DNA of 64,000 nucleotides from UBA2991 sp965221735 (GTDB taxonomy: Bacteria > Chloroflexota > Dehalococcoidia > Tepidiformales > Tepidiformaceae): positions 1,860,001 to 1,924,000 of the forward strand of contig OZ244910.1 in the NCBI GenBank assembly GCA_965221735.1, written 5' to 3'. The notes under the pieces were generated by a model. That model did not search any database. It was given only the letters and a program-made list of their open reading frames with translations, and was not told where the DNA came from. The position numbers and the translations under genes were made by a program. Position 1 is the stretch's first letter; every line of letters begins with the position of its first letter. Shown here in pieces: positions 51,704-60,347 of this stretch.

Positions 51704-52797
51704 GCGGCGGCCTCCGCTTCCTCGGTTCCCTCCCGGGGGGTGTACAGGATCTTGGCGAAGAACACGCCGAGGAAGTACAGACCGAGGAGGGGAATGGCGA
51801 CGACCGACTGGGTGAGGGGGTCGGGCGTTGGCGTGGCGATCGCGGCGAGGATGAAGACGAGCACGATGGCGTAGCGCCAGAAGCGCAGGAGCTGGCCCGC
51901 CGTGACCACGCCGACACGAGCGGCGATGGCGAGGACCATGGGCAGCTGGTAGGCGATGCCCACCCAGAGAATGATGCGCGTGACGAAGCTGATGTACTCG
52001 TGAATGCCGGTCACGCTCACCACGTTCTCGGAGGCCACGCCGAGGAGGAAGTCGAGGGCGCGGGGGAGGACGATGTAGTAGGCGAAGGCCATCCCGGCGA
52101 GCATGAAGAACATGCAGCCGAAGGTTCCGAGGAGGAGGGTGCGGCGCTCTCCCCTGGTGAGGCCGGGCACGACGAATGCGAGGGCCTCGTAGATGATGAT
52201 GGGGAGGGCGAGGAGCAGGCCTCCGTAGATGGAAATCTTGAAGATGGCGGAAATACGGTCGGTGGGGGAGAAGGAGGCGAGGCGGAAGTTCTCCTCGCTC
52301 TTGCCGCCGAGGTAGTCATAGGCGTCCTGGACCGTCTCGAGTCGCCTGACATCGTCGGGCGCCACATCGGGCGTGCTGAGCCCTCCCGACGCCTCGGTGA
52401 GGGCGTTTTCGAGGGCCCTCGTAATCTGCAGGTCGTTGAGCGCCAGACCCCGTGGCGTGGGTCCGCGAAGCTCAGCCTCGGGAGGAATGTAGCGCCCGTC
52501 GGGATTCTGCTCGTGAACCAGAAGGGCGAATTCGTCCTGCACGAGCGCGAGGTTGACGTCGATGCGGTCCCGCGCGGGCATGAGCAGGATGTCGAAGGTG
52601 TTGGGGAGGTTGTCGGGAGGGTCCCAGGTGAAGAACAGGACCGCGATGACGCCGACAAGCAGGGCGGCGGCGGCGACCATGAAGCGGTTCCGCAGCTCGA
52701 CGAGGTGCTCGATGATCGTGAGATCGGAGCCTTCCTGCGGCTCGATAGCCTCCTCGGGCCCCTCATCGGGGTTGACGACCGCGCTGTCAGTGACCAT
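51700..52797 (-). CDS. tatC: Sec-independent protein translocase TatC
   Basis: 365 aa from ATG 52797. The N-terminal motif HLVELRNRF and the later FVVPGLTRGERR and IATPTPDPLTQ identify TatC, with six membrane segments. The loop between segments 1 and 2 is about 110 residues, far longer than the usual ~40, and is acidic. TatC recognises twin-arginine signals and forms the core of the export complex with the TatA/B protein encoded 5 bp upstream. Confidence 0.93.
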   Translation of the reverse strand: MVTDSAVVNPDEGPEEAIEPQEGSDLTIIEHLVELRNRFMVAAAALLVGVIAVLFFTWDPPDNLPNTFDILLMPARDRIDVNLALVQDEFALLVHEQNPDGRYIPPEAELRGPTPRGLALNDLQITRALENALTEASGGLSTPDVAPDDVRRLETVQDAYDYLGGKSEENFRLASFSPTDRISAIFKISIYGGLLLALPIIIYEALAFVVPGLTRGERRTLLLGTFGCMFFMLAGMAFAYYIVLPRALDFLLGVASENVVSVTGIHEYISFVTRIILWVGIAYQLPMVLAIAARVGVVTAGQLLRFWRYAIVLVFILAAIATPTPDPLTQSVVAIPLLGLYFLGVFFAKILYTPREGTEEAEAAA

Positions 52798-52802
52798 GTG
52801 AG

Positions 52803-53423
52803 CTAGAAGACGAGCGGCTTCTCAGGCGTTGCCTCGACCTCGTCCTCCACCTCCGCCCCTGCCTCTTCGGTCGCCTCGGGTTCGGCCGCCGGCGGTGTGT
52901 CGCGCGATTCGAGCGTGCCGATGGCGGGCATGTAGGAAGGACCGGGCGTGCCCCTTGGCGGCTCGGCGCCGTTGACGTCCAACGCGGCGGCCGCGCCGTT
53001 CGCGCCGGCGGTCGCAGGGACCGGCTTCTCCTCCCGAGCCTGTGCGGCATCGCTCACGGGTTCGCCGGCTGCACCCGGCGCGGAGGCGGCATCCTCGATG
53101 TTCGTGCGGACCACCCCAAGCTCCTCGGCAGCCTCGGACGTGACTTCCTCCACTTCCCCGCGAACCTCGGTGAGCTCGTCCTGCACCTCGCGCACCGTAG
53201 TGCGCATCTCCTGCACGTCGGCGCGAACGGCCTCCATCTCCTCGTTGAGGTAGGCGAATTCCTCGCTGAACTCGTCACGCACGACGCGTGCGTAGCGCTG
53301 GAGCTTCTTGACGCCGCGACCGAGGTAGTAGGCCATCTCGGGCAAGCGACGGGGACCCACGACGATCACGATGAGGGCCACAATGAGCAGGATTTCCTCG
53401 AGGCCAATGCCGAGGAACTGCAA
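52803..53423 (-). CDS. tatB: TatA/TatB-like translocase subunit
   Basis: 206 aa from TTG 53423. One membrane helix (LEEILLIVALIVIVVGPRRL) is followed by an amphipathic helix and a long coiled coil (VREVQDELTEVRGEVEEV), then a Pro/Ala/Glu-rich tail. The VGPRRLPE junction and the long tail favour TatB over TatA. It works with TatC in export of folded proteins. Confidence 0.88.
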   Translation of the reverse strand: MQFLGIGLEEILLIVALIVIVVGPRRLPEMAYYLGRGVKKLQRYARVVRDEFSEEFAYLNEEMEAVRADVQEMRTTVREVQDELTEVRGEVEEVTSEAAEELGVVRTNIEDAASAPGAAGEPVSDAAQAREEKPVPATAGANGAAAALDVNGAEPPRGTPGPSYMPAIGTLESRDTPPAAEPEATEEAGAEVEDEVEATPEKPLVF

Positions 53424-53459
53424 AGCTGACGCTCCAGAGCGGCGGCGGGACGGGGAAGC

Positions 53460-53720
53460 TTAGTCGCCGTCCTCGATGCCGTGGTCTTGAACATAGTCTA
53501 CCGCGTCCTGCACGGTGACGATCTTCTCGGCATCTTCGTCGCTGATCTCAAGCTGCACATCGCCGGAGAACTCTTCCTCCAGGGACATGATCAGCTCGAC
53601 CAGGTCGAGGGAATCGGCTTCGAGGTCGTCGACGAACGACGCCGTGGGAACGACGTCGCCCTCATCGACACCCAACTGTTCGACAACAATGGCGCGGACA
53701 CGCTCAAAGATTGATGCCAC
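53460..53720 (-). CDS. acpP: Acyl carrier protein
   Basis: 86 aa from GTG 53720, directly after the nusB stop. The phosphopantetheine serine lies in DLEADSLDLVELIM. The protein is very acidic and of normal length. It carries acyl chains between FabD, FabG and the other fatty-acid synthase enzymes, three of which are encoded upstream or downstream in this run. Confidence 0.96.
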   Translation of the reverse strand: MASIFERVRAIVVEQLGVDEGDVVPTASFVDDLEADSLDLVELIMSLEEEFSGDVQLEISDEDAEKIVTVQDAVDYVQDHGIEDGD

Positions 53721-54200
53721 CTAGGTCTCCTCAGGGGTGCTTGTTGACTCGCTCGGCTCTTGCGCCCGAGCTGCGCTGATCTCTTTACCGACCGTCCGCA
53801 GCACCCCGTTTACGAACCCGGCTGAGGTCTCGCTTCCATAGCGATGGGCAAGCTCGACAGCCTCGTTCACGACGGCTCCGACCGGCGCAGAATTATCGTG
53901 AAGCAACTCCCAGAGCGCAAGTCTGAGGATGGTTCGCTCGACGACGGGAAGGGTCCGGAGCGGGTGGCGGGGAGCGACGGGTTGGAGGCGACGATCGAGG
54001 TCGTCACGGGCGTCGAGGACACCCCGGAGAACTTGCCGGCCGAAGTCGGAGGGTCGCCTGGACGCGACCTCCCGGTCTTCGCCGGCGACCTCCTCCAGGC
54101 GGCGGTCGTAGGCGGCTTCGGCATCGTGGCCGGAGGTCTCGGCTTCGTAGAGGGCTTCGATGACGAGGCAGCGGGCGCGGCGGAAGACGTGATCGGTCAC
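53721..54200 (-). CDS. nusB: Transcription antitermination factor NusB
   Basis: 159 aa from GTG 54200, overlapping the fabG stop (GTGA). An all-helical protein with the NusB pattern: RRARCLVIEALYEAE at the start, LRTLPVVERTILRLALWELL in the middle, and GAVVNEAVELAHRYGSETSAGFVNGVL near the end. NusB binds boxA RNA with NusE to prevent termination in rRNA operons. The frame extends upstream into fabG without matching the family. Confidence 0.92.
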   Translation of the reverse strand: MTDHVFRRARCLVIEALYEAETSGHDAEAAYDRRLEEVAGEDREVASRRPSDFGRQVLRGVLDARDDLDRRLQPVAPRHPLRTLPVVERTILRLALWELLHDNSAPVGAVVNEAVELAHRYGSETSAGFVNGVLRTVGKEISAARAQEPSESTSTPEET

Positions 54201-54946
54201 GCCATCACCATGCCGCCATCCACGTGGATGCACTGGCCGGTGATGTAGGAGGCGCCGGGACCGGCGAGGAAGCGCACGAGGGGCGCAACCTCCTCGGGGC
54301 CGGCGAAACGATCGAGCGGCACCTGGCCGAGCACGTTCTCGCGCTGCGCCTCGGTGAGGGGCGCGGTGATGTCGGTCTCGATGAAGCCGGGGGCGATGGC
54401 GTTCACGGTGACGCCCCGCGAGGCGACCTCGCGGGCGAGGGAGCGGGTGAAGCCGATGAGTCCCGCCTTGGAGGCGGCGTAGTTCACCTGGCCCGCGTTC
54501 CCCATGACGCCGACGACGCTGGTGATGTTGATGACGCGGCCGGCCTCGGCGCGGAGCAGCTGCCGCAGGGAGGCCTTGGTGACGGCGAAGACGCCGCGCA
54601 GGTTCGTTCGCTGCACGATGTCCCAGTCGTCCTCGGACATGCGCATGAGGAGGCCGTCGCGGGTGATGCCGGCGTTGTTCACGAGGATGTCGAGGCCGCC
54701 GAGCTCGGCGGCGGCGGCCTTGACGAGGGCAGCCGCCTGGTCGCTCTCGGCGATGTCTCCGGGGAGGGCGGCGGCAACGCCGCCCTCGGCCTCGATGGCG
54801 GCCACGACCTCGCGGGCGGCGTCCTCGCTGGCGTTGTAGTTGACGGCGACGCTCGCGCCGGCGCGGGCAAGCTCGATGCAGATGGCGCGGCCGATGCCGC
54901 GCGAGCCGCCGGTGACGAGCGCGCGGCGTCCTTCAAGCTCGGACAC
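54197..54946 (-). CDS. fabG: 3-oxoacyl-ACP reductase FabG
   Basis: 249 aa from GTG 54946, close behind the fabD stop. The Rossmann motif TGGSRGIG, the NNAG strand, catalytic Ser in NITSVVG, and the YAASK active site are all present. It reduces 3-oxoacyl-ACP with NADPH in each elongation cycle. The frame stays open upstream to 55435 but overlaps fabD and is not conserved there. Confidence 0.96.
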   Translation of the reverse strand: MSELEGRRALVTGGSRGIGRAICIELARAGASVAVNYNASEDAAREVVAAIEAEGGVAAALPGDIAESDQAAALVKAAAAELGGLDILVNNAGITRDGLLMRMSEDDWDIVQRTNLRGVFAVTKASLRQLLRAEAGRVINITSVVGVMGNAGQVNYAASKAGLIGFTRSLAREVASRGVTVNAIAPGFIETDITAPLTEAQRENVLGQVPLDRFAGPEEVAPLVRFLAGPGASYITGQCIHVDGGMVMA

Positions 54947-54948
54947 GG

Positions 54949-55884
54949 CTACAGCTCGACGTGGGCGGACTCGGCGCTGTTGACGGTGATGCAGGTTGAG
55001 CGGCGCAGCATGCGCTTGATGATGCCGCTGAGGACGCGGCCGGGGCCGAACTCGATGAACGTGTCGACGCCCTGCTCGCCGAGGAACTCCACCGTTCGCG
55101 CCCACTGGACGGGGCGATGGACCTGGTCGACGAGCTCGTTGCGGACTGTCGTTATGTCGTTGATGGCGGTCGCGGTGCAGTTGGCAACGACGGGAACCTG
55201 CAGCTCGGAGAAGCTGGTGGTGGCGACGGGATTGACCATGCCCTCGGCGGCGGAGCGCATGAGGGAGCTGTGGAAGGCGCCGCTCACGCTGAGGGGGATG
55301 ACCTTCTTCGCGCCGCGGGCCTGGGCGTAGTCGAGAGCGCGGACGACGGAGTCGCGGGGGCCGCCGACGACGATCTGGCCGGGGGCGTTGACGGTGCAGA
55401 TCTCGGCGCCGGACTCGCGGCAGACATCCTCGCACTCGCTCACGTCGAGGCCGATGACGGCGGCCATTGTGCCGGGGCGGGCCTTGCCGGCGGCGGCCAT
55501 CAGCTCGCCGCGGGTGCGGAGCAGGCGGATGGCGTCGTCGAAGGTGAGGGCGCCGGCGGCCACGAGGGCGGGATACTCGCCGAGCGAGTGGCCGGCGACG
55601 AAGGCGGGGCGTTCGAGCAGGTCGGGGTTCAGGTCGGTCGCGACGCGCAGGAGGGCGAGGCTGGTGACGGCGATCGCAGGCTGCGTGTTCTGGGTCTGCT
55701 GCAGCTCGTCCTCGGGGCCCTCGAAGCAGATGCGGGAGAGGGGGATGCCGAGGATCTCGTCGGCGCGTTCGAAGAGCTCCTTCGCGGCGGGGAACTCGTC
55801 GTAGAGGTCCTTGCCCATGCCGACGACCTGGGCGCCCTGGCCCGGGAAGACGAAGGCGCGTCGTCCCTCGGCGCCTTCACGCAA
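54949..55884 (-). CDS. fabD: Malonyl-CoA:ACP transacylase FabD
   Basis: About 311 aa. VFPGQGAQVVGMG, the nucleophile serine in GHSLGEYPAL, the His in SGAFHSSLM and GPGRVLSGI are all present. It moves malonyl from CoA to ACP. The TTG at 55884 gives the normal family length and starts after rpmF. The frame remains open to 56220, but that part overlaps rpmF and has low-complexity composition. Ribosome-site support for the TTG is poor. Confidence 0.92.
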   Translation of the reverse strand: MREGAEGRRAFVFPGQGAQVVGMGKDLYDEFPAAKELFERADEILGIPLSRICFEGPEDELQQTQNTQPAIAVTSLALLRVATDLNPDLLERPAFVAGHSLGEYPALVAAGALTFDDAIRLLRTRGELMAAAGKARPGTMAAVIGLDVSECEDVCRESGAEICTVNAPGQIVVGGPRDSVVRALDYAQARGAKKVIPLSVSGAFHSSLMRSAAEGMVNPVATTSFSELQVPVVANCTATAINDITTVRNELVDQVHRPVQWARTVEFLGEQGVDTFIEFGPGRVLSGIIKRMLRRSTCITVNSAESAHVEL

Positions 55885-55913
55885 TGCAAGGAAGGCGGTG
55901 GAGGACGTGGGAG

Positions 55914-56111
55914 CTACCCTTCCAGATCCGGATCGGGCATCCGCAGGACTTCCCGACCCCGATAGATCCCGCACACCGGGCACGTCTGGTGGGAGAGCCG
56001 CGGCGCTCGGCAGTCGCTGCAGGTCACGACGTGGGGCACGCGCAGGCGATGGTGCCCGCGACGCTTGCGCTGGCGAGTCTTGGGGTACTTGCGCTTGGGA
56101 AGGGGGGGCAT
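55914..56111 (-). CDS. rpmF: Ribosomal protein L32
   Basis: 65 aa from ATG 56111. The Lys/Arg-rich start (KRKYPKTRQRKRRGHH) is followed by a zinc ribbon (VTCSDCRAPRLSHQTCPVCG). It lies between yceD and fabD, an arrangement common in many bacteria that links ribosome and fatty-acid synthesis. Confidence 0.95.
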   Translation of the reverse strand: MPPLPKRKYPKTRQRKRRGHHRLRVPHVVTCSDCRAPRLSHQTCPVCGIYRGREVLRMPDPDLEG

Positions 56112-56180
56112 CGGTTCGCTCCCGGGGTAGTTTGGCGCTCACGGCCTTCTTGCTCATGGTGATCGGTTCGGGCACGCGAG

Positions 56181-56696
56181 TCAGGATTCGCTCTCTCTCA
56201 GCGAGGCCAGAGCCGCCCATCGGGGGTCGCTGGCCACGGCCTCACAGGCGCATTCGCCCGTGTTTCTGTCGATTCCGCAGCTGGGGCAGAAGCCCTGGCA
56301 ATCGGTGCTGCAGAGCGGCTGCATGGGAGCAGCCGCTTCACAATACTGCCGCACACCTTCCGTAATGTCGATCAGGTGACTGCGGGAGATGGAGAAGGCC
56401 TCGGGGTCGCTGTCGCCATCTTCGATGCGGGCGCCGCTGGCCACGTCGTAGCGCTGCTCGTACACCTCGTCGAAGGAGATAGCGGTGGTGATGGCGATGG
56501 GAGAGAGGCAGCGCGAGCACTCGGCGTCGAGGGTGATCTCGAGGGAGGCGCGGACGAGGGCGCCCGCGCCGATGCGCACGAGCTCGACCCTGCCGCCGGC
56601 GAGCGCGCCGGACGGCGACAGCTCGTGGAGGCGGGAGGCGCCGGCGCCGCCGGCGAGCAGCTGGGAGGCGTTGAAGGCGAGGGTCGGGAGCTCCAT
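56181..56696 (-). CDS. yceD: YceD/DUF177 family protein
   Basis: 171 aa from ATG 56696, preceded by AGGAGGG. The CSRCLSP motif of the DUF177 family is present, as is a C-terminal four-cysteine cluster (CSTDCQGFCPSCGIDRNTGECAC). The family is implicated in ribosome or 23S rRNA maturation and is typically upstream of rpmF, as here. It is the first gene of the twelve-gene minus-strand run. The longer open frame upstream is not coding. Confidence 0.9.
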   Translation of the reverse strand: MELPTLAFNASQLLAGGAGASRLHELSPSGALAGGRVELVRIGAGALVRASLEITLDAECSRCLSPIAITTAISFDEVYEQRYDVASGARIEDGDSDPEAFSISRSHLIDITEGVRQYCEAAAPMQPLCSTDCQGFCPSCGIDRNTGECACEAVASDPRWAALASLRESES

Positions 56697-56869
56697 GCCG
56701 ACCCTCCTGCGCGCCGAGGCACGGCGGCGAGATTCAGTATAGCGCCGGGGCCGGCGCGCCCCCGGGGAACATAAACGTGCGGGAGCGAGACAGATTCCCC
56801 GGGAAGGGTGGCGGCGCCGTTTACGGGCCCGCGGGCGCCGCCTACGCTTGTCGCTAGGGTTAGCCTCCG

Positions 56870-57571
56870 ATGCCACAGGTCGCAGACCTCGCCTCGCTCC
56901 AGGAATACGACGACATCCTCGCGGGATTGACCGCCGAACTGGAAGAGGCGCGAGCGGACCTCGAAGACGACGAAGCGTTGCAGGCCGCGCAAGCCGCCGC
57001 CACCGAGGCGGACGAGGGCTGCGCATCCCTGGAACGCGAGCAGCGGCGGCTGGAGGGCGAGATTGACGGACTCGTGGCGAAGGTCGAGCGCGAGGAGAAG
57101 CGGCTCTACGACGGCTCCGTAAGGCTTCCCAAGGAGCTGGAGGGCATCCAGCAGGAGGTGGCGTCGCTGCGATCCCGCCTCTCCGACGTCGAGGACACGG
57201 AGCTGGCCCTGCTCGACAGGCTGGAGGAGGCGGAGGCGGCGCGCGAGTCGGCGCGGGAGGCGCTGGCGCGGGAGGAAGCGGCCTCGAAGGAGAAGCACGA
57301 GCGACTGAGCCGCGCCATCGCGGGGCTGGAGGGGCGGATCGAGGCGACGACCGGGGAACGGGACATGTGCCGGGAGCGGCTGACGGCGACCCTGGTGGCG
57401 CAGTACGAGGACCTGCGGCGGCGGAAGGGGGGCGTGGCGGTGACGCACCTGCGGGCGGGCGCCTGCACGGGCTGCCGCGTGAGCGTGCCGCCCTCGGCGC
57501 GCAAGCGCGCGCTCGACCCGGAGGCGCCGGCGCTCTGCCCCAACTGCGAACGGATCCTGGTGGGGTACTAG
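56870..57571 (+). CDS. Coiled-coil protein with C-terminal C4 zinc ribbon
   Basis: 233 aa from ATG 56870. Long coiled coils fill residues ~15-180. The C-terminus is a zinc ribbon (ACTGCRVSVPP ... LCPNCERIL). This layout fits the CT398-like family seen in many bacteria, often near RNase H-like genes; its role is poorly defined, with nucleic-acid binding likely. It is divergent from yceD and 4 bp upstream of the recombinase homologue. Confidence 0.85.
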   Translation: MPQVADLASLQEYDDILAGLTAELEEARADLEDDEALQAAQAAATEADEGCASLEREQRRLEGEIDGLVAKVEREEKRLYDGSVRLPKELEGIQQEVASLRSRLSDVEDTELALLDRLEEAEAARESAREALAREEAASKEKHERLSRAIAGLEGRIEATTGERDMCRERLTATLVAQYEDLRRRKGGVAVTHLRAGACTGCRVSVPPSARKRALDPEAPALCPNCERILVGY

Positions 57572-57575
57572 GGCG

Positions 57576-58991
57576 ATGAAGGCGATCGGGTACTTCGTCG
57601 AGGGGGCGCAGGTCAGCGGAGGGGAGCGCTCGCTGAGCCAGCAGACGGAGCAGTTCCTGGCCTTCTGCCAGGAGCACGGCTACCAGGTCGCGGCGACGTT
57701 CGTCGATACGAAGGACGCGGAGGAGGCGGACAGCGGCTACCGCCAGATGCTCAACTTCATCGAGCGGGGCGACCACGGTTTCGTGGTGGCGGTGGTGGAC
57801 GGGCTGGGCGTGCTGGGGAACGACCTCGGGCGGGCGGCGCTGAAGATGCTGACGATCGAGGCGGCGGGGGCGACGGTGTACGAGGCAGGGAGCGGGGAGG
57901 AAGCGGCCCGATCGATGGTGGAGCAGTGGGGCGGGCGAGCGGCGCGGGCTCCGGTCTCGGAGCGGGTGCGGGCGGCGATGCGGCGGCGGGCGGTGCGGGG
58001 CGAGGCGCTGGGGCGGCCTCCCTACGGCTACTGCGTGGGGGCGAAGCGCCGGCTGGAGATCGTTCCCGATGAGGCGGTGGTCGTGCAGTACATCTTCCGG
58101 CTGTACCTGGAGGAGGGACTGGGCATCCGGCGCATCGCGGGGCGTCTGAACGAGGACGGCATCCCCACGCGACGGGGCGGGCGCTGGAGCATGGTGAGCG
58201 TGCGCGACATCCTGCGGAACCGGGCCTACCTGGGAACGTACTCGCGCTTCGGCGTGCGCATCCCCGACAGCCACCGCGCCCTGGTGAGTCCCTCGGATTT
58301 CCGCAAGGTGCAGGAGAACATGGCGAAGCGCCGCCGGGGGGGCACGGGGCGGTCGCTGCACCCGTTCCTGCTCAGCGGGCTCGTGTTCTGCGGGCGCTGC
58401 GGAAACCGCATGATCGGGGTGAGCCGCCGCCAGCACTGGACGACTCGCGGGGGGGAGGAGCGCAAGGCCACGTACCGCTATTACCAGTGCGAAAGCCGCA
58501 CCAACCAGAACATGTGCTCCTACAACACGCAGCGCGAGGCGGAGCTGGAGGCGCGCGTGCGCGAGCTGCTGGCGGAGCCGAACGGGACGGCGGCGCGCCT
58601 GCAGCGGGCGGGCGGCGCGGACGCCTACGCGGAGGAGATCGCGGGCGAGATCGAGCGGATCGAGGGGAAGCTGCGGCAGAACCGCCGGCAGGTGGAGGCG
58701 CTCGTGGGGGAGGCGGCGAGCGGGCAGCTCCCGGTGGAGCGCATGAAGGCGATCGGAGCGGGCTTCGCGAAGGACCAGCGCGAGCTGGAACGAGAGGTGG
58801 AGGACGCGAAGGCGCGCCTCGCGGCCGAGCGCTCCGAGGCAGAACGGGAGGAGCAGGCGGAGGCGACCTGCAAGCGGCTCCTGGCGCGCTGGGACGACCT
58901 CAACCTCGAGGAGCGGCAGGCGCTCCTGCGCGAGGTGATCGACCGGATCGAGGTCGACGGCGACGACGCGCGCCTGCTGAGGCGGCACTGA
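57576..58991 (+). CDS. Serine-recombinase homologue lacking catalytic residues
   Basis: 471 aa from ATG 57576. The order is that of a large serine recombinase: resolvase-like N-terminal domain (about 1-130), recombinase domain (RRIAGRLNEDGIPTRRGGRW), zinc ribbon (CGRCGNRM ... YYQCESR), then a coiled coil and tail. The catalytic motif usually written Y-x-R-x-S reads YFVEG here, so Arg8 and Ser10 are replaced. The usual R-x-x-R helix reads DGLGVLGND, so those arginines are missing too. It is probably unable to cut DNA, yet the DNA-binding part looks intact. It is coupled to rnhA by a 1-bp overlap and sits between core genes, which suggests domestication. Confidence 0.85.
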   Translation: MKAIGYFVEGAQVSGGERSLSQQTEQFLAFCQEHGYQVAATFVDTKDAEEADSGYRQMLNFIERGDHGFVVAVVDGLGVLGNDLGRAALKMLTIEAAGATVYEAGSGEEAARSMVEQWGGRAARAPVSERVRAAMRRRAVRGEALGRPPYGYCVGAKRRLEIVPDEAVVVQYIFRLYLEEGLGIRRIAGRLNEDGIPTRRGGRWSMVSVRDILRNRAYLGTYSRFGVRIPDSHRALVSPSDFRKVQENMAKRRRGGTGRSLHPFLLSGLVFCGRCGNRMIGVSRRQHWTTRGGEERKATYRYYQCESRTNQNMCSYNTQREAELEARVRELLAEPNGTAARLQRAGGADAYAEEIAGEIERIEGKLRQNRRQVEALVGEAASGQLPVERMKAIGAGFAKDQRELEREVEDAKARLAAERSEAEREEQAEATCKRLLARWDDLNLEERQALLREVIDRIEVDGDDARLLRRH

Positions 58992-59392
58992 TGCGGCTGG
59001 TGGTGTACGCCGACGGCGCGAGCCGCGGCAATCCCGGGCCCGCCTCCATCGGCGCGAGCGTGCAGAGCGCCGGCGGCGACGAGCTGGCGTCGGTGAGCGA
59101 GACGATCGGACGGACGACGAACAACGTGGCCGAATACCGCGCCGCCATCGCGGGCGTGCGGGCGGCGCACGACCTGGGCGCGACGAGCATCGACCTGCGG
59201 CTCGACAGCGAGCTGATCGTGAAGCAGCTGGCGGGGCGCTACCGGGTGAAGAACGCGGCCCTGCGGCCCCTGTTCGCATCGCTGGTGGAGGCGCTTGAGG
59301 CCGTGGGGCCGTACACGGTGGGACACGTTCCGCGGGCGCGGAACAAGCGCGCGGACGCGCTGGCGAACGAGGCGCTCGACCGGGCTCGGTGA
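58991..59392 (+). CDS. rnhA: Ribonuclease HI family protein
   Basis: 133 aa from ATG 58991. The active-site acidic residues appear at VYADGASRGNPG, NNVAEYRAAI and DSELIVKQL, with ARNKRADALANEAL at the end, as in the short RNase HI family. It removes RNA from RNA-DNA hybrids. It overlaps the stop of the recombinase homologue. The frame extends upstream but overlaps that gene. Confidence 0.94.
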   Translation: MRLVVYADGASRGNPGPASIGASVQSAGGDELASVSETIGRTTNNVAEYRAAIAGVRAAHDLGATSIDLRLDSELIVKQLAGRYRVKNAALRPLFASLVEALEAVGPYTVGHVPRARNKRADALANEALDRAR

Positions 59393-59440
59393 GCGCCCAT
59401 CAACTCAACGGACCAAGGGTCAGGCAAGGAGAATCAACTC

Positions 59441-59710
59441 ATGGTCGAGGAATATTGGCAGGGCACACAGCTGCCGATCACTACCACCAAGGAGCGGCTC
59501 CTAGAGTGGGGCGGCGTGCTAACGGAAGATGGCGAATTCGCCTACATCGATGTTCCAGTTGGGAGTCACCCCAACGCCCACCCCCTCCTTCGTTTCGATG
59601 ACATCGACACCGAGGCCACCTACGAGAGGGATAGCCACGACCGCGAGACGTGGACACTTGAGGAGATTGGGGGCTCCTTTGAGGACTGGCACGCGGGCCA
59701 GCACGACTAA
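59441..59710 (+). CDS. Small acidic hypothetical protein
   Basis: 89 aa from ATG 59441, preceded by AAGGAG. It is rich in Asp, Glu, His and aromatic residues and has no membrane segment or recognised domain. It lies between rnhA and rnpB. Confidence 0.6.
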   Translation: MVEEYWQGTQLPITTTKERLLEWGGVLTEDGEFAYIDVPVGSHPNAHPLLRFDDIDTEATYERDSHDRETWTLEEIGGSFEDWHAGQHD

Positions 59711-59761
59711 CCGATCCCTGTTCCCACTGGCCCTGCCTGCTGGGTCACCGTACGCTGGGAA

Positions 59762-60137
59762 GCGATCAGTGGGCCGGGCGGTCGCGCCGGAACGTTCGCG
59801 TTGCGGTGAGGAAAGTCCGGACTCCGCCGGGCAAGGGTGCCAGGTAACGCCTGGGCGGCGCGAGCCGACGGAAAGTGCAACAGAAACATACCGCCCGCAG
59901 TGCTGTGGGTAAGGGTGAAATGGTGCGGTAAGAGCGCACCGGTGTCCTGGAGACAGGGCAGCCGTGCAAACCCCACCCGGAGCAAGGCCGAATAGGGGAG
60001 AAGGGCGCCCGGCCCGTTCGAACTCCCGGGTAGGCCGCGTGAGCGTCGCAGCGATGGGGCGCCCAGATAGATGATCGCCGTCCTCCGGCCTAACCCACTG
60101 GAGGGCACAGAATCCGGCTTACAGGCCCGCTGATCGC
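59762..60137 (+). ncRNA. rnpB: RNase P RNA (bacterial class A)
   Basis: The ends pair as P1 (GCGATCAGTGGGCC at 59762-59775 with GGCCCGCTGATCGC at 60124-60137, one wobble). Conserved core blocks are present in order: GAGGAAAGTCCGGACTCC, ACAGAAACATACCGCC, GTGAAATGGTGCGGTAAGAG, AGATAGATGATCGCC and ACAGAATCCGGCTTACA. It is the catalytic RNA that trims tRNA 5' ends. Length is about 376 nt. Confidence 0.97.
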
Positions 60138-60347
60138 CTTCCCGTTTCGCTCCGGCCGCAGGCAGCCCGGCGGAGCCCCGCCGCGTGCTCCGGGGAGGCC
60201 CGAAACAGGCTCCCTGAGTTGACACCATGGGGGACCCGGCGTACAACCAAAATCGGTTTGCGCCACGATTCACAATCTCCCACGCAAGGCGTTTCCAGGA
60301 GCGTTCGCGGGGGGATACACACGAGGGTGAGGCGAGGAGGAAGCGAG
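60138..60347. other. Gap between rnpB and the oxidase operon
   Basis: No gene. It must hold the rnpB terminator and the oxidase promoter; no clear hairpin-plus-T run was identified. Confidence 0.4.

Noticed and set aside
57576..58991. Serine recombinase as the integrase of the left island
   Set aside because: It lies in a core operon 13 kb on the other side of the tRNA, and the catalytic serine and arginines are missing.
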